A stretch of 26,213 bases of DNA from assembly GCA_030540535.1 (NCBI GenBank), contig JAUNWB010000001.1, forward strand, positions 1 to 26,213. The letters run 5' to 3'. Each line of letters begins with the position of its first letter. The stretch's first letter is position 1. Under the pieces are notes generated by a model, which searched no databases, was not told where the DNA came from, and was given only the letters and a program-made list of their open reading frames with translations. Positions 1 through 7,798 of this stretch are shown one piece after another. The stretch comes from Elusimicrobiales bacterium (GTDB lineage: Bacteria > Elusimicrobiota > Elusimicrobia > Elusimicrobiales > Elusimicrobiaceae). The translations under genes and the position numbers were made by a program.

Positions 1-364
1 CTTCCGACGGCTTGGGATACTTGGCTTTTACCGCCGCCACCGTTTCTTCCCATACATTCGTCCCGTTTACGCGGTCCCAATACATCATGTCCAGCTGGTC
101 CGCCAAAGACGGATATTCCGCCGCGCGCTTCTCGGCATACGTTGGTTCCGGCGGGGTTTCTTCGCTCCAAACAAACTTAATTTGTCCCGCTTCCTTTTTA
201 TAGGACAGCGTGAAATTTCCCCCTTCCGGGCGGGGTGTTTCCAATATGGGCAAATATCCGTCCGCAGCCAGTTTCTCCGTGTCCTGGTTGTAATTGCTTA
301 CGCCCGCTTTGTTCTTTGGCGCCCATTCTATTTCCCTCTCGCTAATGTATTTTGCATATTTCAT
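1..364 (-). CDS. Tail-fibre-associated protein, 3' end cut off by window edge
   Basis: The frame is open for 121 codons and runs off the left edge, so the C-terminus is missing. The protein begins MKYAKYISEREIEW and later contains YPSLADQLDMMYWDR followed by an AVKAKYPKP segment. I associate this pattern with small phage proteins encoded just after tail fibres (fibre assembly or attachment helpers). An ATG two codons upstream abuts the AAGGAG, while the chosen ATG has GGAG about 6 nt away, which is better spacing. It is the last visible gene of the late operon, directly after the Gly-rich fibre gene. The family assignment rests on recalled motif similarity only; the reading frame itself is clear. 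Confidence 0.75.
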   Translation of the reverse strand, partial: MKYAKYISEREIEWAPKNKAGVSNYNQDTEKLAADGYLPILETPRPEGGNFTLSYKKEAGQIKFVWSEETPPEPTYAEKRAAEYPSLADQLDMMYWDRVNGTNVWEETVAAVKAKYPKPSE

Positions 365-374
365 ATCCATCTCC

Positions 375-1385
375 TTATTTATTGATTTGAAGCCATGATA
401 TTTTCCCCGCACTTCCCCCGGCTCCTCCTCTCCCGCCTCGGTTGGAGCCCGTGGCGTTTCCGCCGTAACCTCCTACCCCGGAAGTGGTGCCTGCCTGGCC
501 CGCAAGCTGGGTTCCAGCGCCGCCCGTACCGGGCGTTCCACCGTCCGCATTGAGGTCTGTGCTGCCTCCGCCGGCGCCTCCGGCAGAAAAACCGCTGCCA
601 GAACTGGTGCCCCCGTTTTGCCAGTTTCCTGGGGAACCTTCCCCGCCCCAGGCGCCCCCTCCGCCTCCTCCGCCCGTGGCCAAATAAGACGCTCCCACTG
701 CGTTTAACTCGTTGCCAAAAAGGCCTATCCAGCCTCCGGCGCCTCCGCCGCCCCCTATCCAGCTAGCTCCGGCGCCGGGCAGCCCTCTGGCGCGCAGCGT
801 GGCATTGTTTATATTAATTACCGGCGCACATATAATGATAGCCCCGCCGCCTACGCTGTACGACAAATTATCCGATTTATTGGCTCCCCAGCCGCCGCCA
901 CCGCCAAACAAGGGGATAATATCCTGGTTATTGTCTACTAAAAGTTCTTCAAAATGGGCGGTAATGTAATCTAAAAATGTGTTGACCGGCACCGGCTGGC
1001 CTCCGCTGGATGTCTGCCAGTTTCCGTTCCCGCCGTTGCCGCCCCCTCCCCCCACGCCTTTGGAGCCGCTGGTGTTGTCGCTTACTGAGCCGCCCAGAGA
1101 GAATTTATCGTTACTCTCCTGGCAGGTATATCCGCATCCGTCGGCATCTATGACGGCGCCGCTTTGTATTGTTACTGTCTTGGTGGCCTTGATAATAATA
1201 GGCACCAAGCGCGCGGTGGTCAGCGTAATGTCGGAGTTTAAAATAAAATGACGCGCATTAATAATTCCTCCGGGGAATTGCTGGTTGGAGGTTATCGTCA
1301 CGTCTCCGTCGGAGCCGTTGCCGTACCCTTTCCACGGTTTAATACCTGCCAAGAGCGCGTGGGAATTGTTAAACCGGTTTAACAT
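375..1385 (-). CDS. Glycine-rich tail fibre / adhesin-like protein
   Basis: This 336-residue protein starts with about 95 residues of mixed beta-type sequence including GCGYTCQ with two cysteines. Most of the rest is glycine-rich, with runs such as GVGGGGGNGGNG, GGGGGWG and GGGGAGGW. Gly-rich repeats of this kind form polyglycine-helix receptor-binding tips in some phage adhesins (for example T2/T4-type gp38) and occur in fibre C-termini. Its place at the distal end of the baseplate genes, after another fibre-like gene, supports a host-recognition role at the tail tip. The glycine codons make the opposite strand proline-rich and open, giving false plus-strand ORFs. Exact family unknown. Confidence 0.75.
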   Translation of the reverse strand: MLNRFNNSHALLAGIKPWKGYGNGSDGDVTITSNQQFPGGIINARHFILNSDITLTTARLVPIIIKATKTVTIQSGAVIDADGCGYTCQESNDKFSLGGSVSDNTSGSKGVGGGGGNGGNGNWQTSSGGQPVPVNTFLDYITAHFEELLVDNNQDIIPLFGGGGGWGANKSDNLSYSVGGGAIIICAPVININNATLRARGLPGAGASWIGGGGGAGGWIGLFGNELNAVGASYLATGGGGGGGAWGGEGSPGNWQNGGTSSGSGFSAGGAGGGSTDLNADGGTPGTGGAGTQLAGQAGTTSGVGGYGGNATGSNRGGRGGAGGSAGKISWLQINK

Positions 1386-1386
1386 A

Positions 1387-2121
1387 TCAGCTCATCGCTC
1401 CCGTTGACAATGCACCAACCACCCACTGCCCCCCGGACAGGTTAGGCACAAAATCAAAATAAACCTCATGTACGCCGGGTCCGATGTCCGGCGTGTCTGC
1501 AAAAAATCCGTATTCGGTCCCCCAGGTAATGCTGCCGGACACATAATTTAAAAACAATTTTATTTGGTGATGGACGGAGGTGTCTATATCAGCCGCGGCG
1601 GGCAGCGCAAACGACATATTGCCCATTACACTTACCTGATAGACTTTGTCTGCTTCCAAAGTAACCGAGCCGGAGGTAGCGGAAATGTTATTTACCAAAA
1701 TATTCGGAATATTTAATCTGTCCCAATACTGGCCGATATATTCCGGGTTTGTGTTAAAGTTATAGGTATTGTTGGCTACTAAAGATACGAGCGGGGAGTA
1801 GACATGATTGTCCGCGTCAAAAATCCACAATACTGCCCCTTGGGGGTATCCGCCTATGGCGTCGCTGACTTCCTGTATAAACGTAGGCCACCAGCCATTT
1901 TGAAAAGCAAAATAAAACTGGCTCAACAGATTGCCGAGGCCATTGAAATCCCCCCGTTCAGCCGGAATGCCGCCCTCATTAATTGGCAGTTCGGTAACGG
2001 TCGGGAATCCCTCTTCTAAAGAGGCTCTATTCGTGCCCGTTGCATTTTCGGGAATTGTATTTTTATGTCCTTTTGAACAGAATGTCTGTCCTATCACTTG
2101 CGGTTGTTGTTGTGTTTGCAT
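1387..2121 (-). CDS. Tail fibre / baseplate-proximal fibre protein
   Basis: The 244-residue product has a recognisable N-terminal block: ASLEEGFPTVTELP, then GGIPAERGDFNGLGNLLSQ, then IGGYPQGAVLWIFDADN. This GFP-T-P / GGIP-R-DFNG / GGYPQGA series is typical of phage tail fibres or collar-type fibre N-termini that attach to the baseplate. The C-terminal part (about residues 150-244) is beta-rich and could be a receptor-binding or trimerising domain. It sits between the DUF2612-like baseplate gene and the Gly-rich fibre gene with almost no gap, so the fibre genes are co-transcribed. Fibre identity is well supported; the receptor is unknown. Confidence 0.8.
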   Translation of the reverse strand: MQTQQQPQVIGQTFCSKGHKNTIPENATGTNRASLEEGFPTVTELPINEGGIPAERGDFNGLGNLLSQFYFAFQNGWWPTFIQEVSDAIGGYPQGAVLWIFDADNHVYSPLVSLVANNTYNFNTNPEYIGQYWDRLNIPNILVNNISATSGSVTLEADKVYQVSVMGNMSFALPAAADIDTSVHHQIKLFLNYVSGSITWGTEYGFFADTPDIGPGVHEVYFDFVPNLSGGQWVVGALSTGAMS

Positions 2122-2124
2122 AGA

Positions 2125-3858
2125 TTATTCTCCTAAAAAAGTAATGGAAAAATAGGCGCCTGTACTGTTTCCCTGGCCATTCTGCACCCCGTATGTTTGG
2201 GAAATAGTAAACCGCGTGTTCCCGGTAACGGCATAGCCGCTTCCTCCATAGGCTTTTTTTAGCCTGCCTGTGGCGCTTCGATAGAAATTATAAGACCCAT
2301 CGGCCCCTTGCGGAGTGTTATTATTGGTTCCGGCTAAAATACCCGTTCCGGCGGGACCGTCGCTGCAGTCCCCTCCGATATAGCCGTCGCCCCCGTAGCA
2401 CGTATTATTATCGTCTACGTATCCACCGCCGCCGCTTACGGCTACTAAGACATCGTTTACATACATGGCTATTCCTACTCCGGCAAAACCGCGGCCGCTG
2501 CTGACAGCTGAGAAAGAAACCGTATCCCCGCGGGACAGTTCGGCATTGATGGAGGTGATTCCTCCGCGTGACACTTTCCATCTTTCTTCATTCGCGCCTT
2601 GGCCTTGTCCGGCCAGCGTAATGCTGTACTTGCCCGTAGCCGGCAGCGTATATTCCCCCACCGGGATAATGCCCTGGCCGATATCCTGCGTAATGTTACT
2701 GCGGCTCTGGGTCCAGGATATAGAGGATAAATATACCGGGATAAATAGGCTTTGCACGGTTGTTCCGCTTCCGCTTACAGTGCGGTACCCTTCCCGGCTT
2801 ACGTTGTAAGAATATTCCAGGGCGCTGATAAATAATGCGCCGGACGCGGCTTGCCTGTTCACAACCACAACGGCATCCTCCGGGACGGGAGATATCGTCA
2901 GTTGCGAAATTTGAATGTTTGTATCGGAAACCGCCGTACCTTGCGCAGATATGGGGATAACATTCTGTTTTACGGCCGTTAGGCTATAGGTAAACGAACC
3001 TCTAAAATACGCACCCCGGGCCGTCTGTCCGTTGATTTGAACTTCTGCTTCTTCGGGAGCATTAACGGTCAGCTGGTTTATGGTAAGCGTCAAATCTTCC
3101 GAGAGAGCCGCTTCCCAGGCAAAAGGCAACATATTTACCCCAGTAACCGATACTGTAAACGGCGCATTTTTAGGAAGCGTTACGTAGGACCGGGGCACAT
3201 TATTGATAAGCACCAAAGCGCCAGTCGGCGCATTTACGGTGAGTTGGAAGTCCCCTTGTTCTAAATCGGAGTTATAATCCTTATAAAAAACCCCGTTGTT
3301 GAACGTTTGCAAACCGCTGCCGTTAAAACCGAAAATATCCTGCCCTACCAGGCGTACTTCGTACCCGACCCCGGCCGGCCGCGGCAAAAAATCAACGTTT
3401 GCCAAAAGCCAAATTATTTCTTCGGAAGGGCTTTGTTCAAATACAAACGGAATGGCCGTCATATCCAAATTATCCAGGCAGTAGGCTTTGCCTTGGGAGC
3501 CGAACACCACTTGGAGCCATCGGTTTACTTCCGGCGCCGTAACGCCCATATTAAATTTAAGCATCTGCCCTTTTAAAACAGTGCGGTATTGCTCCGCAGT
3601 CAGCACGTGCAGGCTTCCGTCCACACTTTTAACCTGGCGCGGAAAATCCAAAATTTCCCCCCACACTCCAAGGCCGAAATCATCTGCCGTATCTAAATTA
3701 AAAACGTTGTTGTACCAATAATTCCAAAAGTCCGTTTGGTGGATTTTATACCAGGCCTCTTTTTGCAACAGCAGCGCGCGCAGGGACGGCGCGTTATTAT
3801 ACTGCCATAATAAACATTGTTTTAAATCGATTTTGGGTTCAAATGTTAATGTTTTCAT
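2125..3858 (-). CDS. DUF2612-like baseplate protein with PEGA-like repeats and Gly-rich tail
   Basis: The first 175 or so residues (LLWQYNNAPSLRALLLQKEAWY, then FWNYWYNNVFNLDTADDFGL and VLKGQMLKFNMG) look like the DUF2612 baseplate family, which follows baseplate J in many myoviruses. From about residue 205 there are three similar beta units, each opening with a QLTVNAP or QLTISPVP type strand followed by a V-x-INN/INGQ turn, resembling PEGA surface repeats. The last 190 residues are Gly/Ser-rich (GGGGYVDDNN, GGDGYIGGDCS) like a fibre tip. The protein is therefore probably a baseplate wedge fused to a display region. It overlaps the J gene by 4 nt and has the length expected of a multi-domain fusion rather than a simple DUF2612 protein. 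Confidence 0.75.
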   Translation of the reverse strand: MKTLTFEPKIDLKQCLLWQYNNAPSLRALLLQKEAWYKIHQTDFWNYWYNNVFNLDTADDFGLGVWGEILDFPRQVKSVDGSLHVLTAEQYRTVLKGQMLKFNMGVTAPEVNRWLQVVFGSQGKAYCLDNLDMTAIPFVFEQSPSEEIIWLLANVDFLPRPAGVGYEVRLVGQDIFGFNGSGLQTFNNGVFYKDYNSDLEQGDFQLTVNAPTGALVLINNVPRSYVTLPKNAPFTVSVTGVNMLPFAWEAALSEDLTLTINQLTVNAPEEAEVQINGQTARGAYFRGSFTYSLTAVKQNVIPISAQGTAVSDTNIQISQLTISPVPEDAVVVVNRQAASGALFISALEYSYNVSREGYRTVSGSGTTVQSLFIPVYLSSISWTQSRSNITQDIGQGIIPVGEYTLPATGKYSITLAGQGQGANEERWKVSRGGITSINAELSRGDTVSFSAVSSGRGFAGVGIAMYVNDVLVAVSGGGGYVDDNNTCYGGDGYIGGDCSDGPAGTGILAGTNNNTPQGADGSYNFYRSATGRLKKAYGGSGYAVTGNTRFTISQTYGVQNGQGNSTGAYFSITFLGE

Positions 3859-5048
3859 TTTACAGTTACCGTAATGTCATCCTGCGAGAGAGTGGCCTTT
3901 TGGTTGACTTTTATTTCCAACACAGACGTACCTAAAGTCCCGCCGGAGAATCCGACCTGGGCATTATTTACATACAGGTCGGGCAAATAGGCCGATATGG
4001 CCGCGGCGGCTTCAAAGGGGCTTACGTCTACCCCCAAATTCAGCCCGCTGACACCGGGTATTTCCCCATTGGCCCAAGCGGAAAGCGCGTCTTTGACGCT
4101 TTGCTGTATGTCCGCTGTTGCGGAAGTGCTGGGCGCTGTGATCGTTACATTTATTTGTATCGGTTTGTAATCGGGCCGGTTAAAGGCCACCTCGTAGGGC
4201 GTATCAAATACATCGGTGACCGTTACTTTTTCCGTACCCGTATAGCCGCAGCCCAAACTTTTATGTTTAAAAATAGCCTCTGCGACAAATGCGTCTTCTC
4301 CGCCGTCCGCCACAATAAAGATGGAGTGGGGCTGTATGCTTATTCCGTCTACGGTTTGGACCATGTTGGTATAATTTTCATACCCGTATACACTCCGTAC
4401 GCCCGACACTTGTTCTACGGACGAAATAATAGCCTGCATGAGCGCTTCGCCGCGATAAAGCTGCTTTTGGCGTTTAGCCCGCAGGGAACTGTCGCTCTCG
4501 ATTTCTGTACCTAGTACTGCCGCGGCGGGGTTATTGATAGTTTCCCAGCCGGAAACCGGGGTAACAATTTGGGTTAACGTGTTCGTTTGGCACGGAACGG
4601 GCCCTGTTTCTGCGGCTTCAAAATAAGACTGTACACTCCCGTTATCCAAAATAGAGGTATCATTCACCAAAGAGAACATATCTCCCTCCTGCGTGCGCGC
4701 CATGGACCCCGCGGGAATAACCGTACCCGGGCGGCCGGTGAGTACGCACAGCACAGCGGTGTGCGTAGCCATAGCGCGTGTGGTGCCGGTTAAAGCGCAC
4801 AGGGCGTCTAAAAACACCCCAAAAGAGGTATTCGGGTTCAATGTGTTGGCAAGCAGGGCATTATTATCCAGTACCCCTTTACGGGCCAGGGTTTCGGCTT
4901 CTATCAGCCGCCCTTGCGGAGTTTCGGGGGAAAGGTCCAAATCTTCGCCCAAGGCGTTTTTGTATTCTTGTTGTACTTGTTGTTGCAAATCCGAAGTATC
5001 CGGGATGACAACCCCTTCCTGCTTAATATATCCGCTTAAATCAGCCAT
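3855..5048 (-). CDS. Baseplate J-like (gp47-type) wedge protein
   Basis: The 397-residue protein begins MADLSGYIKQEGVVIPDTSDL and continues with SPETPQGRLIEAETLARKG, then TGTTRAMATHTAV and IPAGSMARTQEGDMF. This is the standard organisation of the baseplate J/gp47 family (P2 gpJ, Mu gp47), which forms the arms of the baseplate wedge around the hub. The segment ESDSSLRAKRQKQLY near residue 185 matches the conserved D-x-x-LR-R helix of the family. It overlaps the gp25-like gene upstream by 8 nt and the DUF2612-like gene downstream by 4 nt, so translation is likely coupled. Confidence 0.92.
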   Translation of the reverse strand: MADLSGYIKQEGVVIPDTSDLQQQVQQEYKNALGEDLDLSPETPQGRLIEAETLARKGVLDNNALLANTLNPNTSFGVFLDALCALTGTTRAMATHTAVLCVLTGRPGTVIPAGSMARTQEGDMFSLVNDTSILDNGSVQSYFEAAETGPVPCQTNTLTQIVTPVSGWETINNPAAAVLGTEIESDSSLRAKRQKQLYRGEALMQAIISSVEQVSGVRSVYGYENYTNMVQTVDGISIQPHSIFIVADGGEDAFVAEAIFKHKSLGCGYTGTEKVTVTDVFDTPYEVAFNRPDYKPIQINVTITAPSTSATADIQQSVKDALSAWANGEIPGVSGLNLGVDVSPFEAAAAISAYLPDLYVNNAQVGFSGGTLGTSVLEIKVNQKATLSQDDITVTVK

Positions 5049-5382
5049 TTACAGTTACCTCCCCTAAATCGGTGGTTAAGACGGCGGAATAAGTCAGCAC
5101 GCCGTTTTGGATTTCATAGTTATACTGCGTCACCTTCACGGCCCCCGGGGTTTCCAGGAGCGTCTGGCGTAAAAACTGCTCAAACAGTTTCGGGTCAAAC
5201 TTATTAAAAACAACATCAAAAAATGGTATGCCCGCCTGCGCCGCCAGCGGCACCTCTCCGTAGAGGGTGCGGGTTTTGTTCGTAGCTATGGCGGCCTGCG
5301 CGTCTATATCCTGCGCAAAGGCCAAAGAGCCGGATGAATCCAAATAAATATCATTGTTTGTGTTAATGAATAATGTCTTCAT
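5041..5382 (-). CDS. gp25-like / DUF2634-type baseplate wedge protein
   Basis: This 113-residue protein starts MKTLFINTNNDIYLDSSGSLAF, has an AIATNKTRTLYGEVPL helix-turn in the middle and ends with beta strands (VLTYSAVLTTDLGEV). That matches the small gp25/GpW-like lysozyme-fold wedge proteins, which sit next to baseplate J and link the sheath to the baseplate. Unusually for this operon, its start follows a gap of about 310 nt instead of an overlap. The gap holds two plus-strand RNA units. A modest AAGG lies upstream of the ATG. Confidence 0.85.
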   Translation of the reverse strand: MKTLFINTNNDIYLDSSGSLAFAQDIDAQAAIATNKTRTLYGEVPLAAQAGIPFFDVVFNKFDPKLFEQFLRQTLLETPGAVKVTQYNYEIQNGVLTYSAVLTTDLGEVTVNG

Positions 5383-5390
5383 AAAATACC

Positions 5391-5419
5391 TTGAAAAATT
5401 ATTTTTTAACAGCTATACT
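5391..5419 (+). promoter_or_regulatory. Sigma70-type promoter P1 for small RNA 1
   Basis: TTGAAA and TATACT are separated by exactly 17 nt on the plus strand, against the direction of all surrounding genes. The -10 box continues as GCTATACTATTT, the same extended form seen at the four related units in this window. The expected transcription start, 7-8 nt downstream, falls at the first base of the closing stem of the RNA. It lies just outside the start of the gp25-like gene. Confidence 0.75.
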
Positions 5420-5425
5420 ATTTAT

Positions 5426-5534
5426 GTGAGATTGGTTAGACAAGCATAAAAGACGCTGCCACTGATGCTGATTGAACTTTTTAGTTCTTTCTATGTAGGG
5501 GAACGGCAGTCCTACCTAACCAATCTCTTTTTTT
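5426..5534 (+). ncRNA. Structured small RNA 1 (about 108 nt) with terminator
   Basis: The ends are GAGATTGGTTAG and CTAACCAATCTC, a perfect 12 bp closing stem, followed by seven T residues, so the outer stem doubles as a Rho-independent terminator. Inside are a GAACT/AGTTC hairpin and a GTAGG/CCTAC hairpin. The loop of the second contains GGCAG, which can pair with CTGCC at 5456-5460, so an H-type pseudoknot is possible. There is no credible ORF. I do not recognise an Rfam family. It has the same layout as three other plus-strand units, each placed at the end of a toxin-like gene; this one is a second unit behind the 191-codon gene. Transcription and function are inferred from sequence only. 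Confidence 0.7.
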
Positions 5535-5594
5535 AATCCCAAATTTGCTTGCCTTGTTCGGCTCGTTTATTTGTCTTTTTTCCTTAAAATTCCC

Positions 5595-5623
5595 TTGATT
5601 TTCGGCTTTATTTCCGCTATACT
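5595..5623 (+). promoter_or_regulatory. Sigma70-type promoter P2 for small RNA 2
   Basis: TTGATT and TATACT have a 17 nt spacer. The last 16 nt up to and including TATACTAT (ATTTCCGC then the -10 box) are identical to promoter P4, more than 13 kb away. The promoter points into the 3' end of the 191-codon toxin-like gene. The expected start coincides with the first base of the closing stem of small RNA 2. Confidence 0.8.
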
Positions 5624-5629
5624 ATTTAA

Positions 5630-5718
5630 GAACCTAGAAGGTATCAGTTAGCGAATCGGACTGATAACAAACAAGCGGCCGCTCACTTTATCCGCTTACC
5701 TTTTGGGTTCGTTTTTTT
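5630..5718 (+). ncRNA. Structured small RNA 2 (about 89 nt), convergent with the toxin-like gene
   Basis: The ends GAACCTAGAAGG and CCTTTTGGGTTC pair over 12 positions (ten Watson-Crick and two G-U), followed by G and seven Ts, a terminator-like end. Two internal hairpins are clear: TATCAGT with ACTGATA (7 bp) and AAGCGG with CCGCTT (6 bp). The 3' arm and U-tract are antisense to the last codons of the 191-codon gene, so the two transcripts overlap tail to tail by about 20 nt. No known family is recognised. Antitoxin or antisense roles are hypotheses based on placement. Confidence 0.7.
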
Positions 5719-6271
5719 GGATAAATGCTGTAACTACCCAGTTTATTTTTCCTGCATCATAGGCTGTTTCCAAAATTACTAGTTTCCCGTTATGCCAAAC
5801 ATCTATTCGGCTTTGATAATACTTGTTGGGATAAATTTTCCCCTTTTCTATTACTTCGGCCAAATCCGAAAGAAAAGAATTAATATCTATTCCTTGTTTG
5901 ATTCTGCGGTTAATAAGATGGCACAAGCCTCCTTCTTCATCTCCCCAAACTAAATTAATATCCCCGATATCTTGGCGCGTAAACGCTGCTTTTACATGGC
6001 CTCTTTTTTCTTTCAACAGCTTTTCCACTGCGGCTTGCCCTTTTACCCCTTTAAATTCTTCTCCTAAAAATTCCTTTATAGGTTTTTTCGCTTTTCCGCC
6101 GCCTTCGCCGCTGCCGCCTCTTTTTCCGGGTCGGCCTTTGTGCTCAAAATTACCGCTTCCGTCCCCGCCGTCCAACGCCACGCGCACGCGCCGCCAGTGC
6201 GGTCCAATAGCCTGCCCCGGATATTTGGACTGTAATCCCCGAAAAATAAGTTCGTATATTTCTGCCGTCAT
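5696..6271 (-). CDS. PBECR-type (Barnase/EndoU/ColicinE5/RelE-like) toxin-domain protein
   Basis: The 191-residue protein has a short head (residues 1-30), a Gly-rich linker with GDGSGNFEHKGRPGKRGGSG (about 35-55) and a C-terminal domain from about residue 65. That domain contains GHVKAAFTRQDIGDINLVWG, then GGLCHLINRR, an amphipathic helix pair, strands with RIDVWHNGKLVILE, and a final WVVTAF strand. The order aHI-RR / WlLTa(y/f) is typical of the phage Barnase-EndoU-ColicinE5/D-RelE-like nuclease superfamily, often found at the ends of MuF and other phage polypeptides. The likely activity is RNA cleavage, but I cannot confirm catalytic residues. Its ATG overlaps the spike stop codon (ATGA), so it is translated with the tail genes. 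Two plus-strand RNA units follow it. Confidence 0.75.
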   Translation of the reverse strand: MTAEIYELIFRGLQSKYPGQAIGPHWRRVRVALDGGDGSGNFEHKGRPGKRGGSGEGGGKAKKPIKEFLGEEFKGVKGQAAVEKLLKEKRGHVKAAFTRQDIGDINLVWGDEEGGLCHLINRRIKQGIDINSFLSDLAEVIEKGKIYPNKYYQSRIDVWHNGKLVILETAYDAGKINWVVTAFIQKNEPKR

Positions 6272-6942
6272 TGTGGAGCCCCGGTAGTGCCGTTACCGCC
6301 CTGTACACCACCGTGTACATGGCTTTTAAGCGAAATTCCACCCGCCACCACATCCCCGGCGGCGGTAACATCGGCGGCTGTTACGGTACCGCTTACAGAC
6401 AAATCCCCGCTAATTCGTACGTCGCCCGTAACTTCTACCGCACTGTCCCCCAAAGCGACTTTAATACTTCCGTCCATTTTTTGCCAAACCGCCTTTCCAT
6501 CGTCCTGTTCCGATACGGTGATTTTGTTCATTACGTCCGGGTAAAATACGGCATCCGCCAAATTATGCAGGCGGTTTGTGTTAGCCGGAGAAATAACGCC
6601 GGATTCCTTAAAAAGGCTAATATCCCTGTCGCAAAACAGCAGCCAGCCGGTGTCCCCCGGCGCAAGCGGAAAAGAAGCCCCAAATCCTCCGCCCCCGGGC
6701 GTGCATACGGGGATATCGGCCAGTTCCGGCAGTGTAAGCGTTTGGCCGCCGCTGGACTGCGAAGTGATTGCGGGCGTTACCGTTGCGCGGTTGGCGGCCC
6801 GGTTGTAACTCTGTACTACGGCCGGCAAGGCTACCCGCAAAGCCATAAACAGGCTTTTGCGCCATACTTCCAGCAGGCCGTCCAAACCTTGCAAGTCGGC
6901 GGGATTGGCCGCCGGGAAAGAAGAATCAGTTTTTTGTACCAT
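6268..6942 (-). CDS. Tail spike / membrane-puncturing tip (Gp138-N, gpV-like)
   Basis: The frame is open further upstream, but the first 56 residues of that longer frame would overlie the hub gene. The ATG beginning MVQKTDSSF gives a normal 17 nt overlap, so I chose it (224 residues). Residues 35-55 (LPAVVQSYNRAANRATVTPAI) and GDTGWLLFCDRDIS fit the Gp138 N-terminal OB-fold. The C-terminal part is a VEVTGDVRISGDLSVSG-type beta-helix repeat ending in SLKSHVHGGV. That HxH motif is the iron-binding tip seen in P2 gpV and related spikes. The protein caps the baseplate hub and pierces the outer membrane, which suggests a Gram-negative host. Confidence 0.85.
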   Translation of the reverse strand: MVQKTDSSFPAANPADLQGLDGLLEVWRKSLFMALRVALPAVVQSYNRAANRATVTPAITSQSSGGQTLTLPELADIPVCTPGGGGFGASFPLAPGDTGWLLFCDRDISLFKESGVISPANTNRLHNLADAVFYPDVMNKITVSEQDDGKAVWQKMDGSIKVALGDSAVEVTGDVRISGDLSVSGTVTAADVTAAGDVVAGGISLKSHVHGGVQGGNGTTGAPQ

Positions 6943-7798
6943 AAGTTCTGCAGGATAACTCCGAATACCACGGCTCTGCGCGGAGTTCCCCCCTGTGCGT
7001 AATGGAATAAATGTAATACAAACCGCTGGCGGCCGGGATTTGCGTGCTTTCCAGCCGTACTGCCTGGCCGCAGCGCAAAGAAGGGTCCAAAAGCACCTTA
7101 AATTTAACACCGAATAAATCCGGCTCCGGCAATCCTATCAAACCGCTTTTAATGGAAAACTGCCGCACGGTATCCCCGGCCGCGGGCGGAGCGGGGTTTT
7201 CGTCCTCCACGACCAGGCGGTCATCGTCCTGGTATACGCGAATCCCTTTCAGTTCGTTAAGATGTCTTATAACCGCCGTCATGGGCCCTTGGTAAACAAA
7301 TTGGTCCACCTTCTTTTTTTGCGTGGTGTTCCATTCCAGTTTTAAATTAAGCTGGGCGGCTGCCTGGCTGCATATTTCTTTGATATCTACCCCGCCGTTA
7401 AGCGCCAGCGTAACCAGCTGCAAATTGTTGTGGTACCCGCTTAAACACTGCGTCTGCAGCCACACATCGGGCGGCGCGGAAGGTAATGCGCGGATAATAT
7501 CCCCCTCAAAAATTTGCCCTGTTTGTCCTTCATATCCCGCAAAAAGGCGTATTACTTTACGGTTCTTTTGGTCTTGCTCCAAAGCATTAATGGTGGTAAG
7601 GTAATCCACGGTGCTTTTTTTCAAATTGCAAATGGCCACTTCTGCCCGGTTCATGGTGCTGCCGGCCCGTTTGACGATGTTAAAGCGCACATTTAAACCT
7701 TCAAACGCTTGCAGCTCGTGTGTTACTTTACCGTCAGCCGTGTTCTGGCTGACTTCCACTTCTACACGGGCGTAACGTTTAGGCAGCTGCATTTGCAT
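6926..7798 (-). CDS. Baseplate hub protein (gp27/gpD-like)
   Basis: The 290-residue protein starts MQMQLPKRYARVEVEVSQNT and contains the strands NVRFNIVKRAGSTMNRAEVAI and KVIRLFAGYEGQTGQIFEGDI. These two blocks recur in hub proteins of myoviruses with a split gpD/gp27-like hub. VYQDDDRLVVEDENPAPP and the closing ITHRGELRAEPWYSEL fit the second tube-like domain. It lies between the plug protein and the spike, as expected. A second in-frame ATG two codons in is equally possible as the start. Confidence 0.8.
   Translation of the reverse strand: MQMQLPKRYARVEVEVSQNTADGKVTHELQAFEGLNVRFNIVKRAGSTMNRAEVAICNLKKSTVDYLTTINALEQDQKNRKVIRLFAGYEGQTGQIFEGDIIRALPSAPPDVWLQTQCLSGYHNNLQLVTLALNGGVDIKEICSQAAAQLNLKLEWNTTQKKKVDQFVYQGPMTAVIRHLNELKGIRVYQDDDRLVVEDENPAPPAAGDTVRQFSIKSGLIGLPEPDLFGVKFKVLLDPSLRCGQAVRLESTQIPAASGLYYIYSITHRGELRAEPWYSELSCRTYGTKN

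Noticed and set aside
484..1251. Proline-rich plus-strand ORFs opposite the Gly-rich fibre gene
   Set aside because: They are the complement of glycine codons in a well-supported minus-strand gene and have no ribosome binding sites or family resemblance.
375..2121. Diversity-generating retroelement acting on the tail fibre genes
   Set aside because: No reverse transcriptase gene or template repeat is present in the window; Gly-rich repeats alone do not suggest one.
5426..5718. CRISPR array or tandem repeat in the 310 nt baseplate gap
   Set aside because: The two units share promoter and architecture but not repeat sequence, and spacing is not regular.
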